Assembly (NCBI GenBank): GCA_003139735.1
Contig: PLGA01000033.1
Coordinates: 1 to 5,192 of the forward strand
Direction: 5' to 3'
Source of the DNA: Bryobacterales bacterium
Lineage (GTDB): Bacteria; Acidobacteriota; Terriglobia; Bryobacterales; Bryobacteraceae
DNA length: 5,192 nt
The position numbers and the translations under genes are program-made. Of this stretch, positions 1 to 5,192 are shown in pieces. The notes under the pieces were generated by a model that was not told where the DNA came from, did not search any database, and was given only the letters and a program-made list of their open reading frames with translations. The first letter of the stretch is position 1, and the number at the start of each line of letters is the position of its first letter.

Positions 1-19
1 CAATCCGCTCAGAAAGAGG

Positions 20-36
20 CTCACACCTCCTGACCC
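20..36 (+). repeat. Left terminal inverted repeat of the IS
   Basis: CTCACACCTCCTGACCC is the exact reverse complement of 2350-2366. Including bases 17-19 the match could run to 20 bp with one mismatch (position 19 against 2367). A small CTCAC/GTGAG dyad (20-24 with 37-41) overlaps the inner edge and might belong to the transposase binding site. Confidence 0.92.
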
Positions 37-121
37 GTGAGCGTGGTCTTGTGGGCTGCGAGGAATTGAGTTGGGCCGGTTTTGGCTGGCAGGACAGGGT
101 GGCTCACGGTAAATCCATCCT

Positions 122-601
122 ATGCCGCAAGTGCAATTGCCCTTGTTCCCGGTCGGCACGACGCTTCTGAACGACGATCTGGCGTTCGAATGCCGCGACG
201 GCCAAGTGACCTACTTCAACGGCCATCTGCCCGTCTTTACGCACGCCCAAGATGATCTGGCGGCCTTCCGCCTTTTTACCAGCCAACTGGTGGTCAACGG
301 CAGCGCCACCCAGGGCGACATTCGGCGCGCATTTGGTGTTCCCAAAGTCGCCGTGCAGCGCGCGGTGGACAAGTATCGGGTCGGCGGTGCCGCCGCGTTC
401 TTTGTGCCGCCCAAAGCGCGACCGGGCCGCAAGCTCACGCCAGAGGTGCTGGCGCAAGTGCAAGCCGGGTTGGACCAAGGCGAATCGGTGCCGCAGATCA
501 GCCGACAGACCGGCGTGCTGGCCAATACGATTCACAAGGCGATCCGGGCCGGACGCCTGCGTGAGCGCGCTAAAAAAAAGACCTTGGGGCCCAGGCCCTG
601 A
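122..601 (+). CDS. IS helix-turn-helix protein, first frame of the transposase
   Basis: This 159-aa ORF is probably the DNA-binding N-terminus of the transposase. After the opening MPQVQLPLFP come two helix-turn-helix-like stretches: residues 65-86 (GDIRRAFGVPKVAVQRAVDK) and 122-146 (VPQISRQTGVLANTIHKAIR). A basic proline-rich linker at 97-104 separates them. I recall similar QLPLFP-type HTH ORFs next to transposases in other phyla, but cannot verify this here. The ORF ends KKKTLGPRP, and its three lysine codons AAA AAA AAG form the frameshift site into the next frame, so two products are expected: this short form and a fusion of about 740 aa. The short form could act as a regulator, as the ORFA products of other IS families do (inference). 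The ATG at 122 lacks a clear Shine-Dalgarno sequence but fits the conserved-looking N-terminus. Confidence 0.85.
   Translation: MPQVQLPLFPVGTTLLNDDLAFECRDGQVTYFNGHLPVFTHAQDDLAAFRLFTSQLVVNGSATQGDIRRAFGVPKVAVQRAVDKYRVGGAAAFFVPPKARPGRKLTPEVLAQVQAGLDQGESVPQISRQTGVLANTIHKAIRAGRLRERAKKKTLGPRP
574..601 (+). promoter_or_regulatory. Programmed -1 frameshift signal of the transposase
   Basis: A run of eight A (572-579) followed by G gives the heptamer A_AAA_AAG at 574-580, read in the first frame as AAA AAG (Lys152-Lys153). This is the standard bacterial -1 slippery sequence, known from dnaX and from IS1- and IS3-type elements. Three nt later a hairpin can form: 584-590 pairs with 595-601 (four G-C pairs, one U-A and two G-U) around a CCAG loop. 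The G-C core starts 6 nt after the heptamer and the first ORF's TGA (599-601) lies in the stem. In the -1 frame the last stop is TAA at 571-573, just before the slippery site, and that frame is then open to 2341. Transcript slippage on the A8 run is an alternative. Confidence 0.82.
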
Positions 602-645
602 CCTGCACGCAAAGCCAGCGGCGGGCGGAAGATCAAGCGGCCCCG

Positions 646-2343
646 TTGGGCTGCGCGACGACTCGCACCGAGGAGCGCTTGCTGGCGGCGGTGGGCTTGT
701 TGCGGCAGGCTCCCGTGGAGTTCGAGGCCGCCGCCGACGTGCCCTTGGGCGGTGTCTTGTGGGCGCTGCCGGCCTTGCTGGCCGAAGGTCTGCTGCGCCA
801 TAGCCGGAAGCTCTTCGCTCGGCCGGAGGGATTTTATCCGCTGGAGACGATCTTTCTGGTGCGGGCCTTCATGGCGCTGGTGCGGGTGCGTTCGTTGGAA
901 GCGCTGCGCTATGAACCGCCCGGTGAGTGGGGCCAGTTGGTCGGGTTGGACCGCATCCCGGAAGTACGCACGCTACGGCAGAAACTCGGTCAGCTCTGCC
1001 AGCGACCGGGCGTGGCGACGAGCTGGAGCAGCCAACTAGCTCAGGAGTGGATGGCCGCCCAGCCGGAGCAGGACGGGGTCTATTACGCCGACGGCCACGT
1101 GCGGGTCTATCACGGGAAACTCGCTGCGCTGCCCCGCCGTTACGTGGCCCGGCAGAAGCTGTGTTTGCGCGGCACCACCGACTACTGGATCAACGCGCTG
1201 GATGGGCGGCCCTTCTTTCTGGTCAGTCGTCCGGTCGATCCGGGGCTCATCGAGGTCCTGCGCACCGAGATTGTCCCCCGGCTTCTGGAGGACGCGCCGG
1301 GCCAACCCACCGCCGCGGCCCTGGCGGAGGATCCGTTGCTCCACCGGTTCAGCCTGGTGTTCGACCGGGCGGGTTATTCGCCGGAGTTCTTCGCCGAGCA
1401 GAAAGCGCAGCGCGTGGCTGTCATCACCTATCACAAGTTCCCGGGCCAGGACTGGCCGGAAGCGGAGTTCACCTCCCAGCCACTCGTCCTGGCCAACGGC
1501 GAACTGGTCACCCTCGCCCTGGCCGAGCGTGGCACTTGTCTGAGCAACGGCTTGTGGGTCCGTGAAATCCGGGAGCGGGAAGACAGTGGCCATCAGGTCA
1601 GTGTGCTCGCGACGGATTACCGCTCCGAATTGCGGCCCCTGGCCGTGCGCATGTTCGCGCGATGGACGCAGGAAAACTTCCTCAAATACATGCGGGAACA
1701 CTACGCCATTGACCGCTTGGTTGAGCATGGGACCGAGCCGCTTCCTGAGACCACCATCGTGGTCAACCCCGCCTGGCGCAAGCTCGACAGCCAGATCCGG
1801 CGCGAGCAAGTCCTGCGAGAGCGCGACCACGCCGCCTTTGGCGCGTTGAACCTCTCGGCCACCCCCGAAGCGCCCGAACTGGAAGCCTGGCAGCAACAGA
1901 AAGCACAACTGCATCAAACCATCACCGCACGGCAGACGCGGCTGGAAGAGTTAAAGGCGCAACGCAAGAAAACCCCGCGCCACCTGACGCTTAAGGAACT
2001 GCCCACCGCCGACCAGTTCCCCCGGCTACGAGCCGAGCGCAAACACTTCGTCGATACGATCAAGCTAATCGCTTACCGGGCCGAAACCGCGCTGGTGGCC
2101 ACGGCGCGGGAAGCTTTGGCGCGCAGCGACGATGGACGCGCACTGGTACGGGAGTTAATGCGCACGACGGCGGACCTGCACCCGGACTTGGAACAGAAAA
2201 CCCTCACCGTGTGCCTACAGCCGCTCCCCAGCCGATTGCAGGACCAGGCGGTGCGCCGCCTGGCCGAGAAACTCACCGCCACCGAAACCGTCTTTCCCGG
2301 CACCGACCTCCGACTGGTTTTCAAACTAAATGGCCCATCCTGA
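646..2343 (+). CDS. IS transposase, DDE catalytic part (second frame)
   Basis: This is the catalytic part of the transposase. Read alone it would need a TTG start (646) and give 565 aa. The frame is already open from 574, so I think the real product is the -1 frameshift fusion: 153 residues of the first ORF plus 587 from this frame. Likely catalytic acids, numbered from the TTG, are D149 in YADGHVRVYHG (codon 1090), D240 in LVFDRAGYS (1363) and E343 in RWTQENFLKYMR (1672). The last has R-x3-E-x6-R spacing, close to the Y-x2-R-x3-E-x6-K signature of IS4-type enzymes, with M at the Y position and R at the K. Residues about 415-455 are Glu/Gln/Lys-rich and look like a coiled coil. No stop interrupts it, so the enzyme may be active. 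Assignment as a transposase is firm; the family is not. Confidence 0.88.
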   Translation: MGCATTRTEERLLAAVGLLRQAPVEFEAAADVPLGGVLWALPALLAEGLLRHSRKLFARPEGFYPLETIFLVRAFMALVRVRSLEALRYEPPGEWGQLVGLDRIPEVRTLRQKLGQLCQRPGVATSWSSQLAQEWMAAQPEQDGVYYADGHVRVYHGKLAALPRRYVARQKLCLRGTTDYWINALDGRPFFLVSRPVDPGLIEVLRTEIVPRLLEDAPGQPTAAALAEDPLLHRFSLVFDRAGYSPEFFAEQKAQRVAVITYHKFPGQDWPEAEFTSQPLVLANGELVTLALAERGTCLSNGLWVREIREREDSGHQVSVLATDYRSELRPLAVRMFARWTQENFLKYMREHYAIDRLVEHGTEPLPETTIVVNPAWRKLDSQIRREQVLRERDHAAFGALNLSATPEAPELEAWQQQKAQLHQTITARQTRLEELKAQRKKTPRHLTLKELPTADQFPRLRAERKHFVDTIKLIAYRAETALVATAREALARSDDGRALVRELMRTTADLHPDLEQKTLTVCLQPLPSRLQDQAVRRLAEKLTATETVFPGTDLRLVFKLNGPS

Positions 2344-2349
2344 TTCCTT

Positions 2350-2366
2350 GGGTCAGGAGGTGTGAG
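2350..2366 (-). repeat. Right terminal inverted repeat of the IS
   Basis: GGGTCAGGAGGTGTGAG is the exact reverse complement of the left end. It begins 7 nt after the transposase stop codon (2341-2343), which is typical of compact insertion sequences. The outer bases 2368-2369 also pair with 17-18 across one mismatch. Confidence 0.92.
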
Positions 2367-2743
2367 ACTACAGGGATGTGCGAGGTGGCGAGGCGGCCGG
2401 CCAAATTGGGCGCGTCAACCATCCGGAAGTTCTGCAGCCTAAAGACCACGCTCCTCATGTCTGAAACTTGGGCCCGCGCTTCAAGCGAGGACGGCTTCAC
2501 GCATTAGGCGCGTGGCTGGTTCGGGGAGAGAATTCCCCCGACGAGGTATTTCGCGCTTTGAACCCCTGAACCTGATGGGCAAGTGGTCAAAAACAGCCAT
2601 TCTTCGCAACATGCTGTGGTACAATCGGTTGCATATTTCAGGTTGGGGAGGTTCATGGGGAGGTTTGCCGTCGCGACACAACTCTTCGACTTCCTCGCGG
2701 ACTGGATACGGCTTAGCCAGCGCGCGGGGCGGCCCACAAGCCC
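2367..2743. other. Gap between the IS and the hisB-sigma gene block, no supported gene
   Basis: I see no convincing gene in these 377 bp between the two convergent blocks. Present are: an FseI-type palindrome GGCCGGCC (2395-2402); an imperfect 8-bp tandem repeat of GCGAGG units (about 2379-2394); a possible hairpin (2521-2526 with 2536-2541, 9-nt loop) without a following T-run; and an extended -10-like TGGTACAAT on the + strand (2617-2625) with no matching -35. Minus-strand ORFs of 59 aa (2321-2500, GTG start, running into the IS) and 77 aa (2504-2737) are open but match nothing I know. No rho-independent terminator with a U-tract is evident for either block. Confidence 0.6.
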
Positions 2744-3211
2744 TTATTCGATCCGCTTCAAGAGGACCAGCCAGGCGGTGGAGTTCGGGGCGTTGCCGCC
2801 CAGAACCAGCATCTCCCCTTTCGGGAGCGACTGCTTCCGCTTCACCACCTCTTTGCCCTTGCCTACCAGACAAAGCTCCAATTCGGAATCCGCCAGCTTC
2901 TTCACGTTGACCTGGCACTTCGCGCTGATGGGCACTTCCTTGGTCACTCCCTGTTGCACGGCGAAGTCCACCCGGTTCACCTCAAACCAGTTGGCCCATT
3001 TGAGCGGGAGCTCCTTGAGCTTTTGCCTGATTTCCGGCTGAACCGGCTTATAGGCTTTGCCCTCAGGCGGCTTGCTGTCATCGGTTCCCCACAACAGGAA
3101 GACCTGGAACTTCGCATCGGCCGCCTGCGCGTCAACCGCGACACAGGCCAGCAGAACCAGCAGAGTTGGAAACCAAACGAGGCGGTTTGCCGGAGTCAGC
3201 TTTGTTCTCAT
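2744..3211 (-). CDS. Small exported protein of unknown function, last gene of sigma/anti-sigma block
   Basis: This 155-aa protein has a clear N-terminal signal peptide: basic start MRTKLTPANR, hydrophobic core at about 11-25 (LVWFPTLLVLLACVAV) and a likely signal peptidase I site after AQA (residue 30). The LLAC at 20-23 is a poor lipobox, so lipidation is possible but less likely. The mature part of about 125 aa has no transmembrane segment, alternates short strand-like and charged stretches, and contains two cysteines (C99, C114) that could pair outside the cytoplasm. I do not recognise the family and name no function. Its ATG lies 3 nt after the anti-sigma stop codon, so the two are probably cotranslated. 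A role as ligand, modulator or target of the sigma system is inference from position only. Confidence 0.8.
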   Translation of the reverse strand: MRTKLTPANRLVWFPTLLVLLACVAVDAQAADAKFQVFLLWGTDDSKPPEGKAYKPVQPEIRQKLKELPLKWANWFEVNRVDFAVQQGVTKEVPISAKCQVNVKKLADSELELCLVGKGKEVVKRKQSLPKGEMLVLGGNAPNSTAWLVLLKRIE

Positions 3212-3214
3212 TGA

Positions 3215-3721
3215 CTATTCGACTGTGCCCATCTCATCGTTATCTGCCACCTCGGTATCGGCGGGATACGAGAGCCACACGAGGGTCGTCCCGGCCGAAT
3301 AATCGCGGTAGGTAAACGCTCCCGAATCGGCCAGCGCGGTCTCGATCTCGGCGGCTGGCGTGTGGCCCGTCGAATCCGGCCGATTCAGCACCACCCCCGC
3401 GATAATGAGCGCGGCGACCGCGGAAGCGGGAACCAGGAACCGCCGCCAGAGGGCGGAAAACGGCGCCGAAGCAGGCTTGGCCGCCGGCGTCTCCAGCCGC
3501 TCAATCTCCCGCTGGACCTTCGACCAGAAGAACTCGCGTGACTCCGGCATTTGGATGCCGGCCTCAAACTCCGCCAGGGCCCCCCGGGTATTGCGCAACT
3601 CCTCCCGCAAAGCCGCCGCCTCGTGATCCTGGGCCAGCCACTGAGCCACCGCGCTTGCCTCGGCCTCGGGCAACTCGCCGTCGAGCAAGGCTTGCAGCTT
3701 CAATTGCTTATCGTAATCCAT
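3215..3721 (-). CDS. Probable anti-sigma factor, single-pass membrane protein
   Basis: This protein of about 168 aa probably binds the sigma factor encoded just upstream and keeps it inactive at the inner membrane. An acidic, helical cytoplasmic part (about 1-90, opening DYDKQLKLQALLDGELPEAE) resembles the N-terminal domain of ECF anti-sigma factors. One hydrophobic segment follows at about 95-113 (FLVPASAVAALIIAGVVL, after the basic WRR), then a periplasmic tail of about 55 aa. The His-x3-Cys-x2-Cys motif of zinc-binding anti-sigma factors is absent; the protein has no cysteine at all, so any control would not use zinc-thiol redox. The ATG at 3721 shares one base with the sigma stop (TGATG). 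A GTG at 3724 would add one residue, and AGGA lies 6-9 nt before these starts. The exact family is unproven; topology and context carry the call. Confidence 0.82.
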   Translation of the reverse strand: MDYDKQLKLQALLDGELPEAEASAVAQWLAQDHEAAALREELRNTRGALAEFEAGIQMPESREFFWSKVQREIERLETPAAKPASAPFSALWRRFLVPASAVAALIIAGVVLNRPDSTGHTPAAEIETALADSGAFTYRDYSAGTTLVWLSYPADTEVADNDEMGTVE

Positions 3722-4320
3722 CACAACAAATCCTGGTTCTTTATATCCGCCAGCAGCACGGCCAGCTTCCGGCGCGCGTAAAACAGCCGCGACATCACCG
3801 TGCCGATCGAGCAGCCCATCGTTCGGGCAATCTCTTTATATTCCATATCTTCAAATTCATGCAGCACCAATACGGTGCGATGCTCATACGACAACAGGCC
3901 CAGCGCCCGGTCAATCCGCTGGCGGAGTTCCTCCCGCTCCAAGCCCGCGGTCGGATTCACCGTGACGACCGGCATTTGCCGCTCGACCCCGCCCGACTCC
4001 TCGTCCATCGCCTCGATGGACTCCGTCCGCTGCCGCTTCTGTTTGCGCAACTGGTCCAGGCACAGATTGATGACTACCCGCGTCATCCAGGTGCCGAAAC
4101 TCGAATCGCCCTGAAACTGGCGCAACCGCTGCCACCCTTTCACCCAGGCTTCTTGAGAAAGATCAACCGCTTCTTCTTCATTCCGCATCATGCTGTAGGC
4201 GCGCGCGAAAATCCGATCGCGATGCCGCGCCACCAACTCCTCAAACGCAGCCATGTCACCCTGCTGCGACGCCCGCACCAACGTCTTATCGTCGGCGGAG
4301 GATTGGTCTTTATCAGTCAT
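3721..4320 (-). CDS. ECF-type RNA polymerase sigma factor
   Basis: This 199-aa protein would direct RNA polymerase to a stress- or signal-responsive set of promoters. It has the two-domain ECF layout. Sigma region 2 lies at about 24-95 (FEELVARHRDRIFARAYSMM, then the DLSQEAWVKGW and FGTWMTRVVINLCLDQLRK motifs of regions 2.1-2.4). A linker of about 35 aa follows, then sigma region 4 at about 132-190 with the helix-turn-helix YKEIARTMGCSIGTVMSRLF. I chose the ATG at 4320; a TTG at 4353 would add 11 residues with no sigma homology. The gene starts 39 nt after hisB on the same strand and overlaps the anti-sigma start, the usual sign of a coupled sigma/anti-sigma pair. A short dyad CATGG-GAAA-CCATG (4331-4344) sits just before the start. 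The ECF subgroup cannot be told by eye. Confidence 0.95.
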   Translation of the reverse strand: MTDKDQSSADDKTLVRASQQGDMAAFEELVARHRDRIFARAYSMMRNEEEAVDLSQEAWVKGWQRLRQFQGDSSFGTWMTRVVINLCLDQLRKQKRQRTESIEAMDEESGGVERQMPVVTVNPTAGLEREELRQRIDRALGLLSYEHRTVLVLHEFEDMEYKEIARTMGCSIGTVMSRLFYARRKLAVLLADIKNQDLL

Positions 4321-4359
4321 CGGTTCGACGCATGGGAAACCATGAGTATTCAACCCGGG

Positions 4360-5022
4360 CTACAGTTTTCCCTTGGTCGTCGGAAGCTGCCCGGCCATCC
4401 GCGGATCGCGTTGGCAGGCCGCATCCACGGCCTTGGCAAACGCCTTGAAAAGCGCCTCCGCGACATGGTGCGGTTCATCCCCATACAGCAGCTCCAAATG
4501 AAGGTTGCACCGGGCTTCATTGGCAAACCCCTGGAAAAACTCCCGGGCCAGGCCGAATCGGAACGCGCTGGACATATCCTGTCGCTTCTCAGCCTTACTG
4601 ACGCTCTTGTAAGCCAGCTCATTCAACCCCCGCCACACCAGGAACGGCCGACCGCTGAAGTCAATCACGCACCGCGCCAGGCATTCATCCATCGGCACAT
4701 GCGCCTCGCCCGTAAAGGGGTTGCGGGGGTCGAAACCCGTCCCGTAACGCCGAATCCCCTTCTTATCCCCCAGCGCCTGGACGAAAGCCTGCCCCAGCGC
4801 AATGCCGCAGTCCTCCACCGTGTGGTGCGCATCCACCGCCAGGTCCCCCTGGCAACTGAGCTTCAGATCCACCACCGCGTGCCGCGCGAACAACGTCAGC
4901 ATGTGGTCGAAAAAGGGAATGCCGGTCTGGATGGACGATTTGCCCGCCCCGTCAATGTTCAACGCCACCGCGATGCGGGTTTCCTTGGTTAGGCGGCGGA
5001 GTTCTGCCCGTCGGGTCTTCAT
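4360..5022 (-). CDS. hisB: Imidazoleglycerol-phosphate dehydratase (histidine biosynthesis)
   Basis: HisB is a cytoplasmic Mn-dependent enzyme that dehydrates imidazole glycerol phosphate to imidazole acetol phosphate in histidine synthesis. The family signatures are present in order: RLTKETRIAVALNIDG at 10-25, FFDHMLTLFARH (37-48), DAHHTVED (64-71), VPMDE (109-113), SGRP (123-126), EPHHVAEALFKAFAKA (183-198) and the C-terminal LPTTKGKL. Both HHxxE metal motifs (H66-H67-E70 and H185-H186-E189) are intact. At 220 aa it is a monofunctional form, without the phosphatase domain fused in E. coli, but longer than the usual 195-200 aa. The extra length is two insertions, at about 95-107 (TGFDPRNPFTGEA) and about 133-150 (LNELAYKSVSKAEKRQDM). 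The ATG at 5022 matches the family N-terminus. Other his genes are not in the window. Confidence 0.97.
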   Translation of the reverse strand: MKTRRAELRRLTKETRIAVALNIDGAGKSSIQTGIPFFDHMLTLFARHAVVDLKLSCQGDLAVDAHHTVEDCGIALGQAFVQALGDKKGIRRYGTGFDPRNPFTGEAHVPMDECLARCVIDFSGRPFLVWRGLNELAYKSVSKAEKRQDMSSAFRFGLAREFFQGFANEARCNLHLELLYGDEPHHVAEALFKAFAKAVDAACQRDPRMAGQLPTTKGKL

Positions 5023-5164
5023 TTCGGGTCAGTTAACCAAATCCACCCGCCAAACACAAAGCCCAAACCTCGCTCAGCCGTATCCATGCAGTCGGGGCGT
5101 GCGCGAAGGAACCGCAGAGACGCGAAGAGCACAGCGCGGCCAAGCCGCAACTGCAGATAGGGGT
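5023..5164. other. hisB leader and repeat-like intergenic sequence
   Basis: This is the region upstream of hisB. I see no gene or strong sigma-70 promoter; a TTGTGT/TTAACT pair with 17-nt spacing on the minus strand is too weak and too near the start to call. Bases 5108-5150 contain CGCAGAGACGCGAAGAG followed by a GCGGC-CAA-GCCGC hairpin (5136-5148). Runs of short purine-rich CGCAGAGA-like units are common in interspersed intergenic repeats of some bacteria, but copy number cannot be judged from one window. Confidence 0.45.
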
Positions 5165-5192
5165 AGGGAGAGCGGCCATGTCCGCTCTCCCT
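5165..5192. repeat. Perfect 11-bp palindrome at the window edge
   Basis: AGGGAGAGCGG (5165-5175) and CCGCTCTCCCT (5182-5192) are perfect inverted repeats around a 6-nt loop CCATGT. The right arm ends exactly at the window boundary, so the stem may be longer. On the minus strand no T-run follows, so it is not an obvious rho-independent terminator in that direction; the plus-strand side is cut off. It could be a terminator of a gene to the right or an interspersed palindromic repeat. Confidence 0.75.

Larger units (their letters stand above)
20..2366 (+). mobile_element. Complete insertion sequence with two-frame DDE transposase
   Basis: A 2347-bp element is delimited by perfect 17-bp inverted repeats at 20-36 and 2350-2366, and almost all the DNA between them is a transposase read in two frames. 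Both ends, a helix-turn-helix ORF, a frameshift signal and a DDE-type catalytic ORF are present with no internal stop or deletion, so the copy looks intact. The right repeat starts only 7 nt after the transposase stop; the left one lies 85 nt before the first start codon. Comparing 1-19 with 2367-2390 shows no direct repeat of 4 bp or more next to the ends, so no target-site duplication is visible. The catalytic region resembles the IS4/IS1634-like DDE group, but I cannot assign a family by eye. Confidence 0.9.

Noticed and set aside
1036..1917. A 293-aa open frame on the minus strand across the transposase
   Set aside because: It is antisense to a transposase with clear catalytic motifs; long opposite-strand frames are expected in GC-rich coding DNA and its translation has no recognisable domain.
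2521..2541. Hairpin as rho-independent terminator
   Set aside because: The stem is only 6 bp with a 9-nt loop and no T-run follows on either strand.
2617..2625. Extended -10-like TGGTACAAT on the plus strand
   Set aside because: No acceptable -35 hexamer at 15-19 nt and no supported gene downstream on that strand; kept only as an observation.
2481..2918. A 145-aa minus-strand frame and a 152-aa plus-strand frame (2583-3041) at the block end
   Set aside because: Both overlap the exported-protein gene, which has a good signal peptide and operon spacing; the alternative frames show no domain.
3538..4992. A 484-aa open frame on the plus strand
   Set aside because: It lies antisense to the anti-sigma, sigma and hisB genes, all of which have strong family signatures; its translation is Arg/Pro/His/Gln-rich and low in information.
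5035..5065. Possible sigma-70 promoter for hisB (TTGTGT and TTAACT, 17-nt spacing, minus strand)
   Set aside because: Only about half of the consensus bases match in each box, and the -10 would lie about 12 nt from the start codon.
1..5192. CRISPR array, tRNA, rRNA, riboswitch or defence system
   Set aside because: No regularly spaced repeats, no cloverleaf or rRNA signature, and no defence-type domain was seen in any supported gene.

Overview
The window looks like a piece of a GC-rich bacterial chromosome. The gene style suggests Verrucomicrobiota or a related PVC lineage: an ECF sigma factor with a membrane anti-sigma factor, few Shine-Dalgarno sequences, and a long two-frame transposase. 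No marker gene fixes the taxon, so this is inference. There are two blocks whose genes converge on a gap of about 375 bp.

Left block (20-2366, + strand): a complete insertion sequence of 2347 bp bounded by perfect 17-bp terminal inverted repeats. It carries a 159-aa helix-turn-helix ORF (122-601) and a long DDE-type transposase ORF (646-2343) in the -1 frame. The two frames meet at a run of eight A containing the classic slippery heptamer A_AAA_AAG (574-580), followed at once by a hairpin that includes the first ORF's stop codon. The second frame is open from 574 onward, so a -1 shift would give a single transposase of about 740 aa. No target-site duplication is visible.

Middle (2367-2743): a stretch with no gene I can support. 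It holds a small hairpin, an extended -10-like hexamer, some small minus-strand ORFs, and a short inverted match to the left end of the IS.

Right block (2744-5022, - strand): a tight set of four genes transcribed right to left. hisB (imidazoleglycerol-phosphate dehydratase, with two unusual insertions) is followed 39 nt later by an ECF sigma factor. The sigma stop codon overlaps the start of a single-pass anti-sigma factor, and 3 nt further on lies a small exported protein of unknown function. The last three look like one signalling module: the membrane protein would hold the sigma factor, and the exported protein may be a partner or output. hisB may only share the transcript.

Right edge (5023-5192): the hisB leader, then sequence with the look of an interspersed repeat, ending in a perfect 11-bp-stem palindrome that reaches the window edge.
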